A stretch of DNA of 64,000 nucleotides from Streptomyces sp. ALI-76-A (GTDB lineage Bacteria; Actinomycetota; Actinomycetes; Streptomycetales; Streptomycetaceae), in contig NZ_JASVWB010000002.1 in assembly GCF_030287445.1 (NCBI RefSeq), forward strand, positions 6,448,001-6,512,000, given 5' to 3'. Below, piece by piece: positions 1-9,183 of the stretch (the first letter of the stretch is position 1; each line of letters starts with the position of its first letter). The position numbers and the translations under genes are program-made. The notes under the pieces were generated by a model. That model saw only the letters and a list, made by a program, of their open reading frames with translations, was not told where the DNA came from and ran no database searches.

Positions 1-1
1 G

Positions 2-925
2 GAGCGGATCACGAACGGCTCCGAGTGGGACGTCGTCTGGTACGAGCGGCACGACCGCTTCGGTGCCTCCCTGCGCGTCGCCCCCATGTCCGTGTCCGGT
101 CTGCTGAGGGAGAAGCTCTTCGCGGACCGTTCGGTGGTCCTGACGTCCGCGACCCTCAAGCTCGGCGGCGACTTCAACGGCGTCGGTGCTTCGCTGGGCC
201 TCGCTCCCGAGGGCACGGAAGGCGAGGACGTTCCGCAGTGGAAGGGCGTCGACGTCGGCTCGCCCTTCGACTATCCCCGGCAGGGCATCCTGTACGTCGC
301 CAAGCACCTGGCCCGCCCGGCGCGGGACGGCGACCGCGCGGACATGCTCGACGAGCTCACCGAGCTGATCCAGGCGGCAGGCGGCCGCACGCTCGGCCTG
401 TTCTCCTCGATGCGGGGCGCCCAGTTGGCCGCGGAGGAACTGCGCTCCCGGATCCCCGAGTTCCCGATCCTCCTTCAGGGCGAGGAGACACTCGGCGAAC
501 TGATCAAGAACTTCGCGGCGGATCCGAAGACCTGTCTCTTCGGCACGCTGTCGCTCTGGCAGGGCGTCGATGTCCCCGGGCCCAGCTGTCAGCTGGTCGT
601 CATGGACAAGATCCCGTTCCCGCGACCGGACGACCCGCTGATGAGCGCCCGCCAGAAGGCGGTGGAGGATGCCGGCGGCAACGGCTTCATGGCGGTCGCC
701 GCCACCCACGCGGCGCTGCTCATGGCCCAGGGTGCCGGCCGGCTCGTACGGGCGTCCGGGGACCGTGGCGTCGTCGCCGTCCTGGACCAGCGGTTGGCTA
801 CCGCACGGTACGGGAGTTATCTGAAGGCGTCACTGCCGGACTTCTGGTACACCACGGACGGTAACCAGGTCCGGAAGTCGCTGGCCTCGATCGACGCGGT
901 GGCGAAGCGACAGGAATCCGACTGA
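2..925 (+). CDS. DinG/Rad3-like ATP-dependent DNA helicase (C-terminal part, 5' end outside window)
   Basis: The frame is open from base 2, so this is the last ~307 residues of a larger superfamily 2 helicase of the DinG/XPD type. Visible helicase motifs are LTSATL, the SLWQGVDVPG segment (motif V) and the QGAGRLVR segment (motif VI, arginine finger). These proteins unwind DNA or DNA:RNA structures and normally carry an iron-sulphur domain, which would lie in the missing N-terminal part. The gene converges on lexA with a strong hairpin between them. DinG genes are often SOS-regulated, but its promoter is not in the window. The internal ATG at 86 is not the true start, because homologous sequence continues upstream of it. 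Confidence 0.9.
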   Translation, partial: ERITNGSEWDVVWYERHDRFGASLRVAPMSVSGLLREKLFADRSVVLTSATLKLGGDFNGVGASLGLAPEGTEGEDVPQWKGVDVGSPFDYPRQGILYVAKHLARPARDGDRADMLDELTELIQAAGGRTLGLFSSMRGAQLAAEELRSRIPEFPILLQGEETLGELIKNFAADPKTCLFGTLSLWQGVDVPGPSCQLVVMDKIPFPRPDDPLMSARQKAVEDAGGNGFMAVAATHAALLMAQGAGRLVRASGDRGVVAVLDQRLATARYGSYLKASLPDFWYTTDGNQVRKSLASIDAVAKRQESD

Positions 926-1008
926 CAAACCGCGTCCGGCCCGGGCAGGCGGCAGCTCTCCAGGCCGGACGCGAATCGGGCCTAGGCGAGTCTGACACCG
1001 AAAACACA

Positions 1009-1042
1009 GGGCCCCGGAACCGGCGCAGAGGTTCCGGGGCCC
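1009..1042. terminator. Bidirectional hairpin between the helicase gene and lexA
   Basis: A perfect 13-bp stem (1009-1021 with 1030-1042, arm GGGCCCCGGAACC) and an 8-nt loop lie between two convergent genes. There is no T tract, as is common in Streptomyces terminators. Confidence 0.75.
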
Positions 1043-1082
1043 GGTCAGAGGGCGGCCTCCGAGGGCCGGCCCGCCTCGGCCG

Positions 1083-1862
1083 TCACACGCGGCGGAGCAC
1101 AGCGACCACCTTGCCGAGGATGGTCGCGTCGTCGCCGGGGATCGGCTCGTAGGCGGAGTTGTGCGGGAGGAGCCAGACATGGCCGTCCTCGCGCTTGAAG
1201 CGCTTGACGGTGGCCTCGCCGTCCAGCATCGCGGCCACGATGTCGCCGTTCTCGGCGACCGGCTGGCGGCGGACGGTGACCCAGTCGCCGTCACAGATCG
1301 CGGCTTCGATCATGGAGTCACCGACGACCTTGAGAACGAACAGCTCACCGTCACCGACCAGCTGCCGGGGCAGCGGGAAGACGTCCTCGACGGATTCCTC
1401 CGCGAGGATCGGGCCACCGGCGGCGATGCGGCCGACCAGGGGGACGTAGGACGCGGCGGGCTTGCCGGCGGTATCGGTGGGCTGCGCCGAAGATGCCTGG
1501 TCGGAGCCGCGCACCTCGTATGCGCGAGGCCGGTGCGGGTCGCGGCGCAGGAAGCCCTTGCGCTCCAGTGCCATCAGCTGGTGGGCGACGGAGGAGGTGC
1601 TGGAAAGGCCGACGGCCTGGCCGATCTCCCGCATCGACGGCGGGTAGCCGCGCCGCTGCACCGAGTCCCTGATGACCTCGATCACCCGGCGCTGCCGGTC
1701 GGTGAGTCCGGAGCTGTCCGCCCGGATGCCTGGAGGTCGGCCCGGCAGGGAGCGCTTGTGCCCCTCGGGATTCGTGGCTTCGTTCATCGCATGCACCGGC
1801 TCAAGTCGGCCCTGGGAGCGGTCCTGGGCAGTGATGGTGGCACTGTCTGCGGTGGTGGTCAC
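1083..1862 (-). CDS. lexA: LexA, SOS-response transcriptional repressor
   Basis: LexA represses DNA-damage genes and cleaves itself when bound to RecA filaments. The winged-helix domain includes the segments [12 protein letters not shown] and [10 protein letters not shown]. The C-terminal S24 peptidase domain shows the Ala-Gly cleavage site in VGRIAAGGP, the catalytic Ser in VVGDSMIEA and the catalytic Lys in [10 protein letters not shown] chose the GTG at 1862 (259 aa) because GAGAGGGG lies 5 nt upstream. The ATG at 1787 would give 234 aa, which from memory is the length annotated in S. coelicolor, but it has no clear ribosome site. A LexA box sits about 60 bp upstream, so autoregulation is expected. 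Confidence 0.96.
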   Translation of the reverse strand: MTTTADSATITAQDRSQGRLEPVHAMNEATNPEGHKRSLPGRPPGIRADSSGLTDRQRRVIEVIRDSVQRRGYPPSMREIGQAVGLSSTSSVAHQLMALERKGFLRRDPHRPRAYEVRGSDQASSAQPTDTAGKPAASYVPLVGRIAAGGPILAEESVEDVFPLPRQLVGDGELFVLKVVGDSMIEAAICDGDWVTVRRQPVAENGDIVAAMLDGEATVKRFKREDGHVWLLPHNSAYEPIPGDDATILGKVVAVLRRV

Positions 1863-1922
1863 GTCGGCCCCTCTCGATGGTCTCCCTGCTGGACAACGGT
1901 AGTTGCTTTCGAAAGGTTGCGC

Positions 1923-1936
1923 CAAACACACGTTCG
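1923..1936 (-). promoter_or_regulatory. LexA (SOS) box of lexA
   Basis: Read on the minus strand the site is CGAACGTGTGTTTG. It matches the actinobacterial/Bacillus-type SOS core CGAAC-N4-GTTCG with one mismatch in the right half. It lies 61 bp upstream of the chosen lexA start. Confidence 0.8.
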
Positions 1937-2274
1937 AGTGAAAAAAGGCGAATAGCCTTACTTGATCATGTGTCTGGGTGTATGGCTGACGTGGCACCTA
2001 GCGGGCGAAAGGGCTCATTGTCGTACTCTTCACCGCCGGGGTGGCAACCTCGTGGGTGCCGCCCCAGTCTGCCATCCACTGTCTCGTCGGCCGGGGACCG
2101 GCCCCCATCTCTGCGGGAACCCCACGTGCCCTTCATGCGGCGCCCACGGTATCTCTGCATGTGGCGAAGCGATACTGCTGTGCGCTCGCGGGTGCCGGTG
2201 TGGGCCCGCGGACTCGGGACACCTACCTCTACGCGTGCGACACGCGCGTGCGGGGTGTATGTATGAGCCAATCC

Positions 2275-2287
2275 CCACATGTAGTGG
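2275..2287. promoter_or_regulatory. Candidate NrdR box upstream of nrdRJ
   Basis: CCACATGTAGTGG is an imperfect palindrome resembling the NrdR-box consensus (acaCwAtATaTwGtgt). A second palindrome, CACGCGCGTG, lies at 2241-2250. The centres are about 35 bp apart, a little more than the usual 31-32 bp, so only the first site is supported with moderate confidence. Confidence 0.5.
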
Positions 2288-2425
2288 TTGGATTGCAGCA
2301 GCAGCCCAGAAGTTGTGGTCCCCCGGGTCTTCGGGTCCTCGACGATCGCCTATGCTGGGGCTGCTTCGTGAGGCCGAAGAGGCCTTCTGAGGCTATTGAG
2401 TCTGCTGTGAGGAGGGTTGGAGTTC

Positions 2426-2986
2426 ATGCACTGCCCTTTCTGCAGGCACCCCGACAGCCGCGTCGTCGACAGTCGTACGACCGACGACGGCACGTCGATC
2501 CGCAGGCGCCGCCAGTGCCCTGACTGCTCCCGTCGTTTCACGACCGTGGAGACGTGCTCGCTCATGGTGGTGAAGCGGTCCGGAGTCACCGAGCCGTTCA
2601 GTCGTACCAAGGTCATCAACGGTGTGCGCAAGGCATGCCAGGGACGGCCTGTCACCGAGGACGCGCTCGCCCAGCTCGGCCAACGGGTCGAGGAGGCGGT
2701 GCGGGCCACCGGGAGCGCCGAGCTGACCACCCACGACGTCGGGCTGGCCATACTCGGCCCGTTGCAGGAGCTCGACCTCGTCGCGTACCTGCGCTTCGCC
2801 TCCGTCTACCGGGCGTTCGACTCGCTCGAGGACTTCGAGGCGGCCATCACGGAACTCAGGGAACAGACCGGACCCCCCGCCGCGGACGACGAAGACCGCG
2901 AGGGCGTTGTCGCGGGGAGCCAGGAAGACCGACGCGGGCCCGGAGGAACTGCTCAGTTCCCCGAACCCGCGCGCGCCGCCGACTGA
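2426..2986 (+). CDS. nrdR: NrdR, ribonucleotide reductase transcriptional repressor
   Basis: NrdR is an ATP/dATP-sensing zinc-ribbon repressor of ribonucleotide reductase genes. The N-terminal zinc ribbon has two CxxC pairs (CPFC near residue 3 and CPDC near residue 31). An ATP-cone domain follows, including VVKRSG and the EPFSRTKV segment. The ATG at 2426 is preceded 9 nt upstream by GGAGGG, and an in-frame TTG at 2417 is too close to that site. The product is 186 aa, slightly longer than the typical ~150-180, with an acidic and probably disordered tail. nrdJ follows in the same direction after 166 bp, the usual nrdRJ arrangement in Streptomyces. Confidence 0.96.
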   Translation: MHCPFCRHPDSRVVDSRTTDDGTSIRRRRQCPDCSRRFTTVETCSLMVVKRSGVTEPFSRTKVINGVRKACQGRPVTEDALAQLGQRVEEAVRATGSAELTTHDVGLAILGPLQELDLVAYLRFASVYRAFDSLEDFEAAITELREQTGPPAADDEDREGVVAGSQEDRRGPGGTAQFPEPARAAD

Positions 2987-3152
2987 CCGGCGGGCCGGTC
3001 CCGAGGCCTCAGGCTCCGGGTCCGGCCGGTGGCGGCGATCAGAAAACCTGTTGCGGGCGGTAGTCGGAGGGCGCCCGCGACACCAGACAGAACACCGTGT
3101 CACGGGAACATCGTGGCACTTCAGGGCGTTTTAGCCCGTACAGGGAGGCGGC

Positions 3153-6047
3153 ATGACAGAGACGGCGAGCGGTCCGGCACGGAGTTCCCGCGCCAAGGGC
3201 ACCAAGGCGACCAAGGGGCTGCGTATCGAGCGCATCCACACCACCCCCGGCGTGCATCCGTACGACGAGGTGTCCTGGGAGCGCCGTGACGTCGTCATGA
3301 CCAACTGGCGCGACGGCTCGGTCAACTTCGAGCAGCGTGGCGTCGAGTTCCCCGGCTTCTGGTCGGTGAACGCGGTCAACATCGTCACCAGCAAGTACTT
3401 CCGCGGTGCCGTGGGCACCCCGCAGCGCGAGGTGAGCCTCAAGCAGCTCATCGACCGCATCGTGAAGACCTATCGGAAGGCCGGCGAGGACCACAAGTAC
3501 TTCGCCTCGCCCGCCGACGCGGAGATCTTCGAGCACGAGCTGGCGTACGCCCTCCTGCACCAGATCTTCAGTTTCAACAGCCCCGTCTGGTTCAACGTCG
3601 GTACGGCCCAGCCCCAGCAGGTCTCGGCCTGCTTCATCCTGTCCGTCGACGACTCCATGGAGTCGATCCTCGACTGGTACAAGGAAGAGGGCATGATCTT
3701 CAAGGGCGGATCCGGCGCAGGCCTGAACCTCTCCCGTATCCGCTCCTCCAAGGAGCTGCTGTCCTCCGGCGGCAACGCCTCCGGTCCGGTCTCCTTCATG
3801 CGCGGCGCCGACGCCTCCGCGGGAACGATCAAGTCGGGTGGCGCCACCCGCCGCGCCGCCAAGATGGTCATCCTCGACGTCGACCACCCGGACATCGAGG
3901 ACTTCATCCAGACCAAGGTGAAGGAAGAGGAGAAGATCCGCGCCCTGCGCGACGCGGGCTTCGACATGGACCTGGGCGGCGACGACATCACGTCCGTCCA
4001 GTACCAGAACGCCAACAACTCGGTCCGGGTGAACGACGCGTTCATGAAGGCCGTCGAGCAGGGCGGCAAGTTCGGCCTGACGTCCCGCATGACCGGTGAG
4101 GTCATCGAGGAGGTCGACGCCAAGTCGCTCTTCCGCAAGATGGCCGAGGCCGCCTGGGCCTGCGCCGACCCGGGCATCCAGTACGACGACACGATCAACC
4201 ACTGGCACACCTGCCCGGAGTCCGGGCGTATCAACGGCTCGAACCCCTGCAGCGAGTACATGCACCTGGACAACACGTCCTGCAACCTCGCCTCGCTGAA
4301 CCTGATGAAGTTCCTGAAGGACGACAGCAAGGGCAACCAGTCCTTCGAGATCGAGCGCTTCGCGAAGGTCGTCGAGCTCGTCATCACCGCGATGGACATC
4401 TCCATCTGCTTCGCGGACTTCCCGACCCAGAAGATCGGCGAGAACACGCGCGCGTTCCGTCAGCTCGGCATCGGCTACGCCAACCTCGGCGCCCTGCTGA
4501 TGGCGACCGGCCACGCGTACGACTCGGACGGTGGCCGTGCCCTCGCCGGGGCGATCACCTCCCTGATGACCGGTACGTCCTACCGGCGCTCCGCCGAGCT
4601 CGCCGCGGTCGTCGGCCCGTACGACGGCTATGCGCGCAACGCGCAGCCGCACCTGCGGGTCATGAAGCAGCACTCCGACGAGAACGCCAAGGCCGTCCGT
4701 GTGGACGACCTGGACACGCCGATCTGGGCCGCCGCCACGGAGGCCTGGCAGGACGTCCTGCACCTCGGCGAGAAGAACGGTTTCCGTAACTCCCAGGCGT
4801 CCGTCATCGCCCCGACCGGCACCATCGGTCTCGCGATGTCCTGTGACACCACCGGCCTCGAGCCCGACCTCGCCCTGGTCAAGTTCAAGAAGCTGGTCGG
4901 CGGCGGCTCGATGCAGATCGTCAACGGCACCGTCCCGCAGGCCCTGCGCCGCCTGGGTTACCAGGAGGAGCAGATCGAGGCGATCGTCGCCCACATCGCC
5001 GACCACGGCAATGTGATCGACGCCCCCGGCCTCAAGCCCGAGCACTACGAGGTCTTCGACTGCGCCATGGGCGAGCGCTCCATCTCCGCGATGGGCCACG
5101 TCCGCATGATGGCCGCGATCCAGCCGTGGATCTCCGGAGCGCTCTCCAAGACGGTCAACCTGCCGGAGACGGCGACCGTCGAGGACGTCGAGGAGGTCTA
5201 CTTCGAGGCGTGGAAGATGGGCGTCAAGGCGCTCGCCATCTACCGCGACAACTGCAAGGTCGGCCAGCCCCTCTCCGCGAAGACCAAGGAGAAGGAGAAG
5301 GTCGAGGTCACGGCGAAGGCCGAGGCCACCATTCGCGAGACGGTCGAGAAGGTCGTCGAGTACCGCCCGGTCCGCAAGCGCCTCCCCAAGGGCCGTCCCG
5401 GGATCACGACGTCCTTCACCGTCGGCGGCGCCGAGGGCTACATGACCGCCAACTCCTACCCGGACGACGGTCTCGGCGAGGTCTTCCTGAAGATGTCGAA
5501 GCAGGGCTCGACCCTCGCGGGCATGATGGACGCCTTCTCCATCGCGGTCTCCGTCGGCCTCCAGTACGGGGTGCCGCTGGAGACGTACGTCTCGAAGTTC
5601 ACGAACATGCGCTTCGAGCCGGCCGGTATGACGGACGACCCGGATGTGCGGATGGCGCAGTCGATCGTCGACTACATCTTCCGCCGCCTGGCGCTCGACT
5701 TCCTGCCGTTCGAGACGCGCTCCGCGCTCGGCATCCACTCCGCCGAGGAGCGTCAGCGTCACCTGGAGACGGGTTCCTACGAGCCCACCGACGACGAGGT
5801 CGACGTCGAGGGCCTGGCCCAGTCGGCGCCGCGAGCCCAGGAGCTCAAGGCGGTCGTCACGCCGAAGGCCGAGGTCGAGGCGGTCAAGCCCGCTCCGCAG
5901 CAGGCCCACACCAGCGCCGAGCTGGTGGAGATGCAACTGGGCATCCAGGCCGACGCCCCGCTGTGCTTCTCCTGCGGTACGAAGATGCAGCGGGCCGGCT
6001 CCTGCTACATCTGCGAGGGCTGCGGCTCCACCAGCGGCTGCAGCTGA
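3153..6047 (+). CDS. nrdJ: NrdJ, class II (adenosylcobalamin-dependent) ribonucleotide reductase
   Basis: The enzyme reduces ribonucleotides to deoxyribonucleotides using a cobalamin radical and works with or without oxygen. At 964 aa it has the family's full length. Visible features are the FNSPVWFNVG segment, the first active-site Cys in QVSACFILS, the active-site loop GSNPCSEYMHLDNTSCNLAS and the PTGTIGLAMSCDTTG segment. The Cys-rich tail CFSCGTKM...CYICEGCGSTSGCS carries the re-reduction cysteines and a zinc-ribbon-like motif. It lies directly downstream of nrdR. I see no B12 riboswitch ahead of this pair, as expected if control is through NrdR; in Streptomyces the riboswitch belongs to nrdABS. 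Confidence 0.97.
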   Translation: MTETASGPARSSRAKGTKATKGLRIERIHTTPGVHPYDEVSWERRDVVMTNWRDGSVNFEQRGVEFPGFWSVNAVNIVTSKYFRGAVGTPQREVSLKQLIDRIVKTYRKAGEDHKYFASPADAEIFEHELAYALLHQIFSFNSPVWFNVGTAQPQQVSACFILSVDDSMESILDWYKEEGMIFKGGSGAGLNLSRIRSSKELLSSGGNASGPVSFMRGADASAGTIKSGGATRRAAKMVILDVDHPDIEDFIQTKVKEEEKIRALRDAGFDMDLGGDDITSVQYQNANNSVRVNDAFMKAVEQGGKFGLTSRMTGEVIEEVDAKSLFRKMAEAAWACADPGIQYDDTINHWHTCPESGRINGSNPCSEYMHLDNTSCNLASLNLMKFLKDDSKGNQSFEIERFAKVVELVITAMDISICFADFPTQKIGENTRAFRQLGIGYANLGALLMATGHAYDSDGGRALAGAITSLMTGTSYRRSAELAAVVGPYDGYARNAQPHLRVMKQHSDENAKAVRVDDLDTPIWAAATEAWQDVLHLGEKNGFRNSQASVIAPTGTIGLAMSCDTTGLEPDLALVKFKKLVGGGSMQIVNGTVPQALRRLGYQEEQIEAIVAHIADHGNVIDAPGLKPEHYEVFDCAMGERSISAMGHVRMMAAIQPWISGALSKTVNLPETATVEDVEEVYFEAWKMGVKALAIYRDNCKVGQPLSAKTKEKEKVEVTAKAEATIRETVEKVVEYRPVRKRLPKGRPGITTSFTVGGAEGYMTANSYPDDGLGEVFLKMSKQGSTLAGMMDAFSIAVSVGLQYGVPLETYVSKFTNMRFEPAGMTDDPDVRMAQSIVDYIFRRLALDFLPFETRSALGIHSAEERQRHLETGSYEPTDDEVDVEGLAQSAPRAQELKAVVTPKAEVEAVKPAPQQAHTSAELVEMQLGIQADAPLCFSCGTKMQRAGSCYICEGCGSTSGCS

Positions 6048-6092
6048 CCCCGGCCGGGCACGTCCCGGTCTGACAGCCAGTCCCTGAGAACG

Positions 6093-6124
6093 GAGGGGGC
6101 GCCGACCGAGAGTCGGCGCCCCTC
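6093..6124. terminator. Terminator hairpin after nrdJ
   Basis: A GC-rich inverted repeat (GAGGGGGCGCCGAC paired with GTCGGCGCCCCTC, one bulged G) with loop CGAGA is followed by tcttgt. It lies between convergent nrdJ and the TerD-like gene and could serve both. Confidence 0.7.
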
Positions 6125-6198
6125 TCTTGTCCTGACAGCACAGCGGTGAGAGACCGTTTCGCGGGAAGGCCGGCGATGTCGCCCGTGCGGCCTGTGGG

Positions 6199-6732
6199 TC
6201 AGGACGTGTGAGCCCGGCCCATGGTGGCAGTGAAGGTGACGGGGTCGTCCGCGAACCCGTGGAGGCCGGGGTGGAAGTCCCAGGTGCCGGCTTCCTGTCG
6301 TTCGAACTCCGCGACCGTGGTCGCCGTCGAGCCGAGCACACCGCCGAAGTCGTCCTCGGCCAGGACGGTGTAGCCCTCACGGATGCGCAACGCCGGATTG
6401 ATCACGCTGACGAAGGTGCGGCGGCCCGGGCGCTGCTGGACGACGACGCCGACCACCACGCGCGCGTAGCGGGCGTCGAGACGGTCGAGCTCGACCGTCA
6501 TCACTTCGTCCCAGCCGAAGCCCTTGCCGTCCTTGCTGTCGCGGTTGAGGTAGATGGTGCCGTCGGGGGAGCGACTGTCGAAGTGCACCACATAGGCGGG
6601 ATCCCCATACGGATCGCTCGCACGATAGGTCGCAGCCACTATGTCCAGATCGGTCGGCGGCTGGTCCGCTGCGCTCGGGTCCCATTTGAGGGCGATCTCG
6701 ACTTTGCGGATCCCCTTGCTGAGGCCGTTCAC
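6199..6732 (-). CDS. TerD-family (tellurium resistance/calcium-binding) protein
   Basis: The 177-aa product is a TerD-like beta-sandwich protein. Family hallmarks are KVEIALKWDPS near the N-terminus, the acidic metal-binding motif DLDIVAATY and the FGWDEVMTVEL segment. TerD proteins bind calcium and are linked to stress, tellurite resistance and, in Streptomyces, differentiation; the exact role here is unknown. I chose the GTG at 6732 because GAAGGGGAA precedes it and the homologous sequence starts there; an upstream in-frame ATG adds 24 unrelated residues. It is a single gene convergent with nrdJ and divergent from the next gene. Confidence 0.85.
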   Translation of the reverse strand: MNGLSKGIRKVEIALKWDPSAADQPPTDLDIVAATYRASDPYGDPAYVVHFDSRSPDGTIYLNRDSKDGKGFGWDEVMTVELDRLDARYARVVVGVVVQQRPGRRTFVSVINPALRIREGYTVLAEDDFGGVLGSTATTVAEFERQEAGTWDFHPGLHGFADDPVTFTATMGRAHTS

Positions 6733-6881
6733 CAGGCTTCCCCTTCCCCCTGTGGTGCCGACCCGAACTGCCGGGCAGGCAAGGCAGATTGTCCATCCTG
6801 CCATGCATGTGGGTGCGCTCGCGGAGCAGGACTACCGACGAGCGTGACCGGCGCCACGCTCCGTGGCCTTACCATGGCGCG

Positions 6882-7487
6882 GTGCTGGTCAAGTGGATTC
6901 GCTGCACCGTGGTGGACCGCCGCGGTTTCGAGCGGGGGCAGCGAAAGTGGGCGGGGCTTCTGGGGGAGCCGGGGTTTCGGGGGCAGGGGGGCGGCTGGAG
7001 CCGGGGGCGGCAGGGTGTGGCGCACATCTTCGCCTTCTGGGAGAGCCGTGCCTTCTACGACTCCTTCATGGCCCGATCCCACGACCGGCTGGCGGCGACG
7101 CAGTCCGGCACCTTCAAGGACGTCCAGGTCAAGCTGTTCGACTACCGCTTCGACGTGAAGACCGGCTTCGAGCCCCGGTTCTCCGACGCCGACCTGGTGC
7201 GGTTCGCTCATTGTCGTGTGCACGCAGGGCGGGCCGAGCACTTCATGCTGATGCAGGAGAAGGTCTGGAACCCCGCGATGGCCGGTTCGCCCGGCATGCT
7301 CCGCGGTCTGTTCGGCGAGGCGCCTGGGCATGAGTTCCTGGTGCTGTCGATGTGGCGGTCGGCCGCCGAGCACGGCAAGTACCGCGCCGAGCGGGTGGAA
7401 CGGCTCGCCCTGCGGGCCCAGACGGAGGCGGACGTCGCCGCCCTGACCGGGGACATCGTCGAGCTGGAACCGAGCTGGACGGTGTGA
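6882..7487 (+). CDS. DUF4937/YdbC-like domain protein
   Basis: The 201-aa protein resembles the YdbC/DUF4937 family, small ferredoxin-fold-like domains related to monooxygenase-type domains; no reaction is established. It appears to hold two similar halves: KWIRCTVVDRRGFERGQRKW with PGFRGQGGGW, then DLVRFAHCRVHAGRAEHF with FLVLSMWRSAAEHGKYR. No signal peptide or membrane segment is seen. The GTG at 6882 is preferred because homology begins with VLVKWIRC, although no strong ribosome site is visible; upstream starts add an Arg-rich stretch. It diverges from the TerD-like gene, which starts 150 bp away. Confidence 0.75.
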   Translation: MLVKWIRCTVVDRRGFERGQRKWAGLLGEPGFRGQGGGWSRGRQGVAHIFAFWESRAFYDSFMARSHDRLAATQSGTFKDVQVKLFDYRFDVKTGFEPRFSDADLVRFAHCRVHAGRAEHFMLMQEKVWNPAMAGSPGMLRGLFGEAPGHEFLVLSMWRSAAEHGKYRAERVERLALRAQTEADVAALTGDIVELEPSWTV

Positions 7488-7593
7488 CCTCCGGGAGCGC
7501 GATGCCTGTTCCCTGACATGGCCCCTGGTGCGGAAAGTGTGTGACCTACGCCGTATGGGGCCGTACCGGTGCTCCAGAGGGCCTCACGCGATC

Positions 7594-7599
7594 TAGGGT
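7594..7599 (+). promoter_or_regulatory. Probable -10 element of a leaderless histidine phosphatase transcript
   Basis: TAGGGT fits the TANNNT consensus and ends 6 nt before the ATG at 7606. Transcription would start at or next to the start codon. No Shine-Dalgarno sequence is present, and the -35 match is poor. Confidence 0.5.
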
Positions 7600-7605
7600 T
7601 TTGGC

Positions 7606-8265
7606 ATGGCACGACCACGGCGCATCGTCCTTGTCCGGCACGGCGAGTCAACGGGCAATGTTGATGACACCGTTTATGAGCGGGAACCCGACCACGCTCT
7701 CGCCCTGACCGAGCAGGGCTGGCAGCAGGCGGAGGAGACCGGCAAACGGCTGCGCGAGGTCTTCGGCCGCGAACGAGTCAGCGTGTACGTCTCCCCGTAC
7801 CGCCGTACGCACGAGACGCTGCGTGCCTTCCACCTCGACTCCGAGCTCATACGGGTGCGCGAGGAACCCCGGCTGCGTGAGCAGGACTGGGGCAACTGGC
7901 AGGACCGCGACGACGTCCGCCTCCAGAAGGCCTACCGGGACGCCTACGGGCACTTCTTCTACCGTTTCGCCCAGGGCGAGTCCGGCGCCGATGTGTACGA
8001 CCGGGTCGGCGGCTTCCTGGAGAGCCTGTACCGGAGCTTCGAGGCCCCCGACCACCCGCCGAACGTGCTGCTGGTCACCCACGGTCTGGCCATGCGCCTG
8101 TTCTGCATGCGCTGGTTCCACTGGACGGTCGCCGAATTCGAGTCGTTGGCGAACCCGGGGAACGCGGAGATGCGGATGCTCGTTCTCGGGGACGACGGCA
8201 AATACGCGCTGGACCGGCCCTTCGAACGCTGGCGGGATCCGGAACCGTACGGGATCACCGGATAG
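7606..8265 (+). CDS. Histidine phosphatase family protein (phosphoglycerate mutase-like)
   Basis: The 219-aa cytoplasmic enzyme has the phosphohistidine motif LVRHGES at residues 7-13, the SPYRRTHET segment and the second catalytic His in VTHGLAMR near residue 160. Such proteins are cofactor-independent phosphatases or mutases; the substrate cannot be read from sequence. The ATG at 7606 is the natural start because it abuts a -10-like TAGGGT. The ADP-ribosylglycohydrolase gene follows after 12 bp, so they are probably co-transcribed. Confidence 0.9.
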   Translation: MARPRRIVLVRHGESTGNVDDTVYEREPDHALALTEQGWQQAEETGKRLREVFGRERVSVYVSPYRRTHETLRAFHLDSELIRVREEPRLREQDWGNWQDRDDVRLQKAYRDAYGHFFYRFAQGESGADVYDRVGGFLESLYRSFEAPDHPPNVLLVTHGLAMRLFCMRWFHWTVAEFESLANPGNAEMRMLVLGDDGKYALDRPFERWRDPEPYGITG

Positions 8266-8277
8266 GGTGGCAGGGCG

Positions 8278-9183
8278 ATGACCACTGACTTCTCTCCCGA
8301 CGGGCGCCTGGGACGCGCCCTGGCCAGCCTGCGCGGGCTGGCGGTGGGGGACGCGCTGGGCTCGCAGTTCTTCGTGCCGGTGAACTACCCGCTGCTGAAG
8401 GACCGTGAGCTGCCGCCCGGTTCCTGGCAGTGGACCGACGACACGGAAATGGCCTGCTCCGTGGTCGCCGTCCTGGCCGCCCACCACCGCATCGACCAGG
8501 ACGCCTTGGCCCACTCCTTCGCCGAGCACCACGACTTCGACCGCGGCTACGGGCCCGCGGTCAACCGCCTGCTCCGGCTGGTGCGGGAGGGTGGTGACTG
8601 GCGGACGCTCGCCTCGGCACTCTTCAACGGACAGGGGTCCTGGGGCAACGGCGCCGCGATGCGTATCGCACCCCTGGGCGCCTGGTACGCGGACGACCCC
8701 GAGCAGGCGACCCACCAGGCGGAGATCTCGGCCTACCCGACGCATCAGCACCGTGAGGCCGTGGTCGGCGCCATGGCCGTCGCCGCGGCCGCCGCGCTGG
8801 CCAGTGCCCCGGACGGGCCGCCCAGAGCGGAGGCGCTCCTCGACGGCGTCATCGCGCTCGTCCCGAAGAGCGCCGTCGGCGCCGGCCTGCGACGGGCCCG
8901 GGACATGCTCGACTACGCGGACGCGGGCACCGTCGCCGCCGTGCTGGGCTGCGGGCGCCGCACCACGGCCCACGACACCGTGCCTTTCGCACTCTGGTCG
9001 GCCGCACGGTCGCTCGGAGACTACGAGCAGGCGTTCTGGACGACCGCGCAGGTCGGTGGCGATGTGGACACGACCTGCGCCATCGTCGGCGGAGTGATCG
9101 CGTCGGGCAAGGCGGGGTCACCGCCCGCCGAGTGGGTAGCGCGTACGGAAGCCGTGCCGGAGTGGGTGCCCGTCGCCTTCTGA
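8278..9183 (+). CDS. ADP-ribosylglycohydrolase (DraG) family protein
   Basis: The 301-aa protein belongs to the DraG/ARH fold. It has the metal-binding acidic motif WTDDTEM near residue 50, the segment GNGAAMRIAPLG and the C-terminal motif GGDVDTTCAIVGG that completes the binuclear Mg site. The family removes ADP-ribose from proteins or small molecules; this member could alternatively act on ADP-ribose-like metabolites. The start ATG follows AGGG within ggcagggcg. It lies 12 bp after the histidine phosphatase gene. Confidence 0.9.
   Translation: MTTDFSPDGRLGRALASLRGLAVGDALGSQFFVPVNYPLLKDRELPPGSWQWTDDTEMACSVVAVLAAHHRIDQDALAHSFAEHHDFDRGYGPAVNRLLRLVREGGDWRTLASALFNGQGSWGNGAAMRIAPLGAWYADDPEQATHQAEISAYPTHQHREAVVGAMAVAAAAALASAPDGPPRAEALLDGVIALVPKSAVGAGLRRARDMLDYADAGTVAAVLGCGRRTTAHDTVPFALWSAARSLGDYEQAFWTTAQVGGDVDTTCAIVGGVIASGKAGSPPAEWVARTEAVPEWVPVAF

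Larger units (their letters stand above)
1863..2425. other. Divergent lexA/nrdR intergenic region
   Basis: No convincing gene is present: the short frames here lack ribosome sites and recognisable products. The region holds the SOS box at 1923-1936, candidate NrdR palindromes near 2241-2287, a possible -10 hexamer TATGCT at 2351-2356 and the nrdR ribosome site GGAGGG at 2411-2416. Composition is less GC-rich than the flanking genes, as expected for a double promoter region. Confidence 0.6.

Noticed and set aside
2987..3152. B12 riboswitch before nrdJ
   Set aside because: I looked for a cobalamin riboswitch B12-box here and upstream of nrdR and saw none; regulation by NrdR is the known pattern for nrdRJ.
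3039..6380. 1113-codon minus-strand open frame over nrdJ
   Set aside because: It is the antisense shadow of a high-GC gene: Leu/Val/Asp/Arg-rich, no ribosome site, and nrdJ on the other strand is certain. The same applies to the long minus frames over parE, hrdB and pat.
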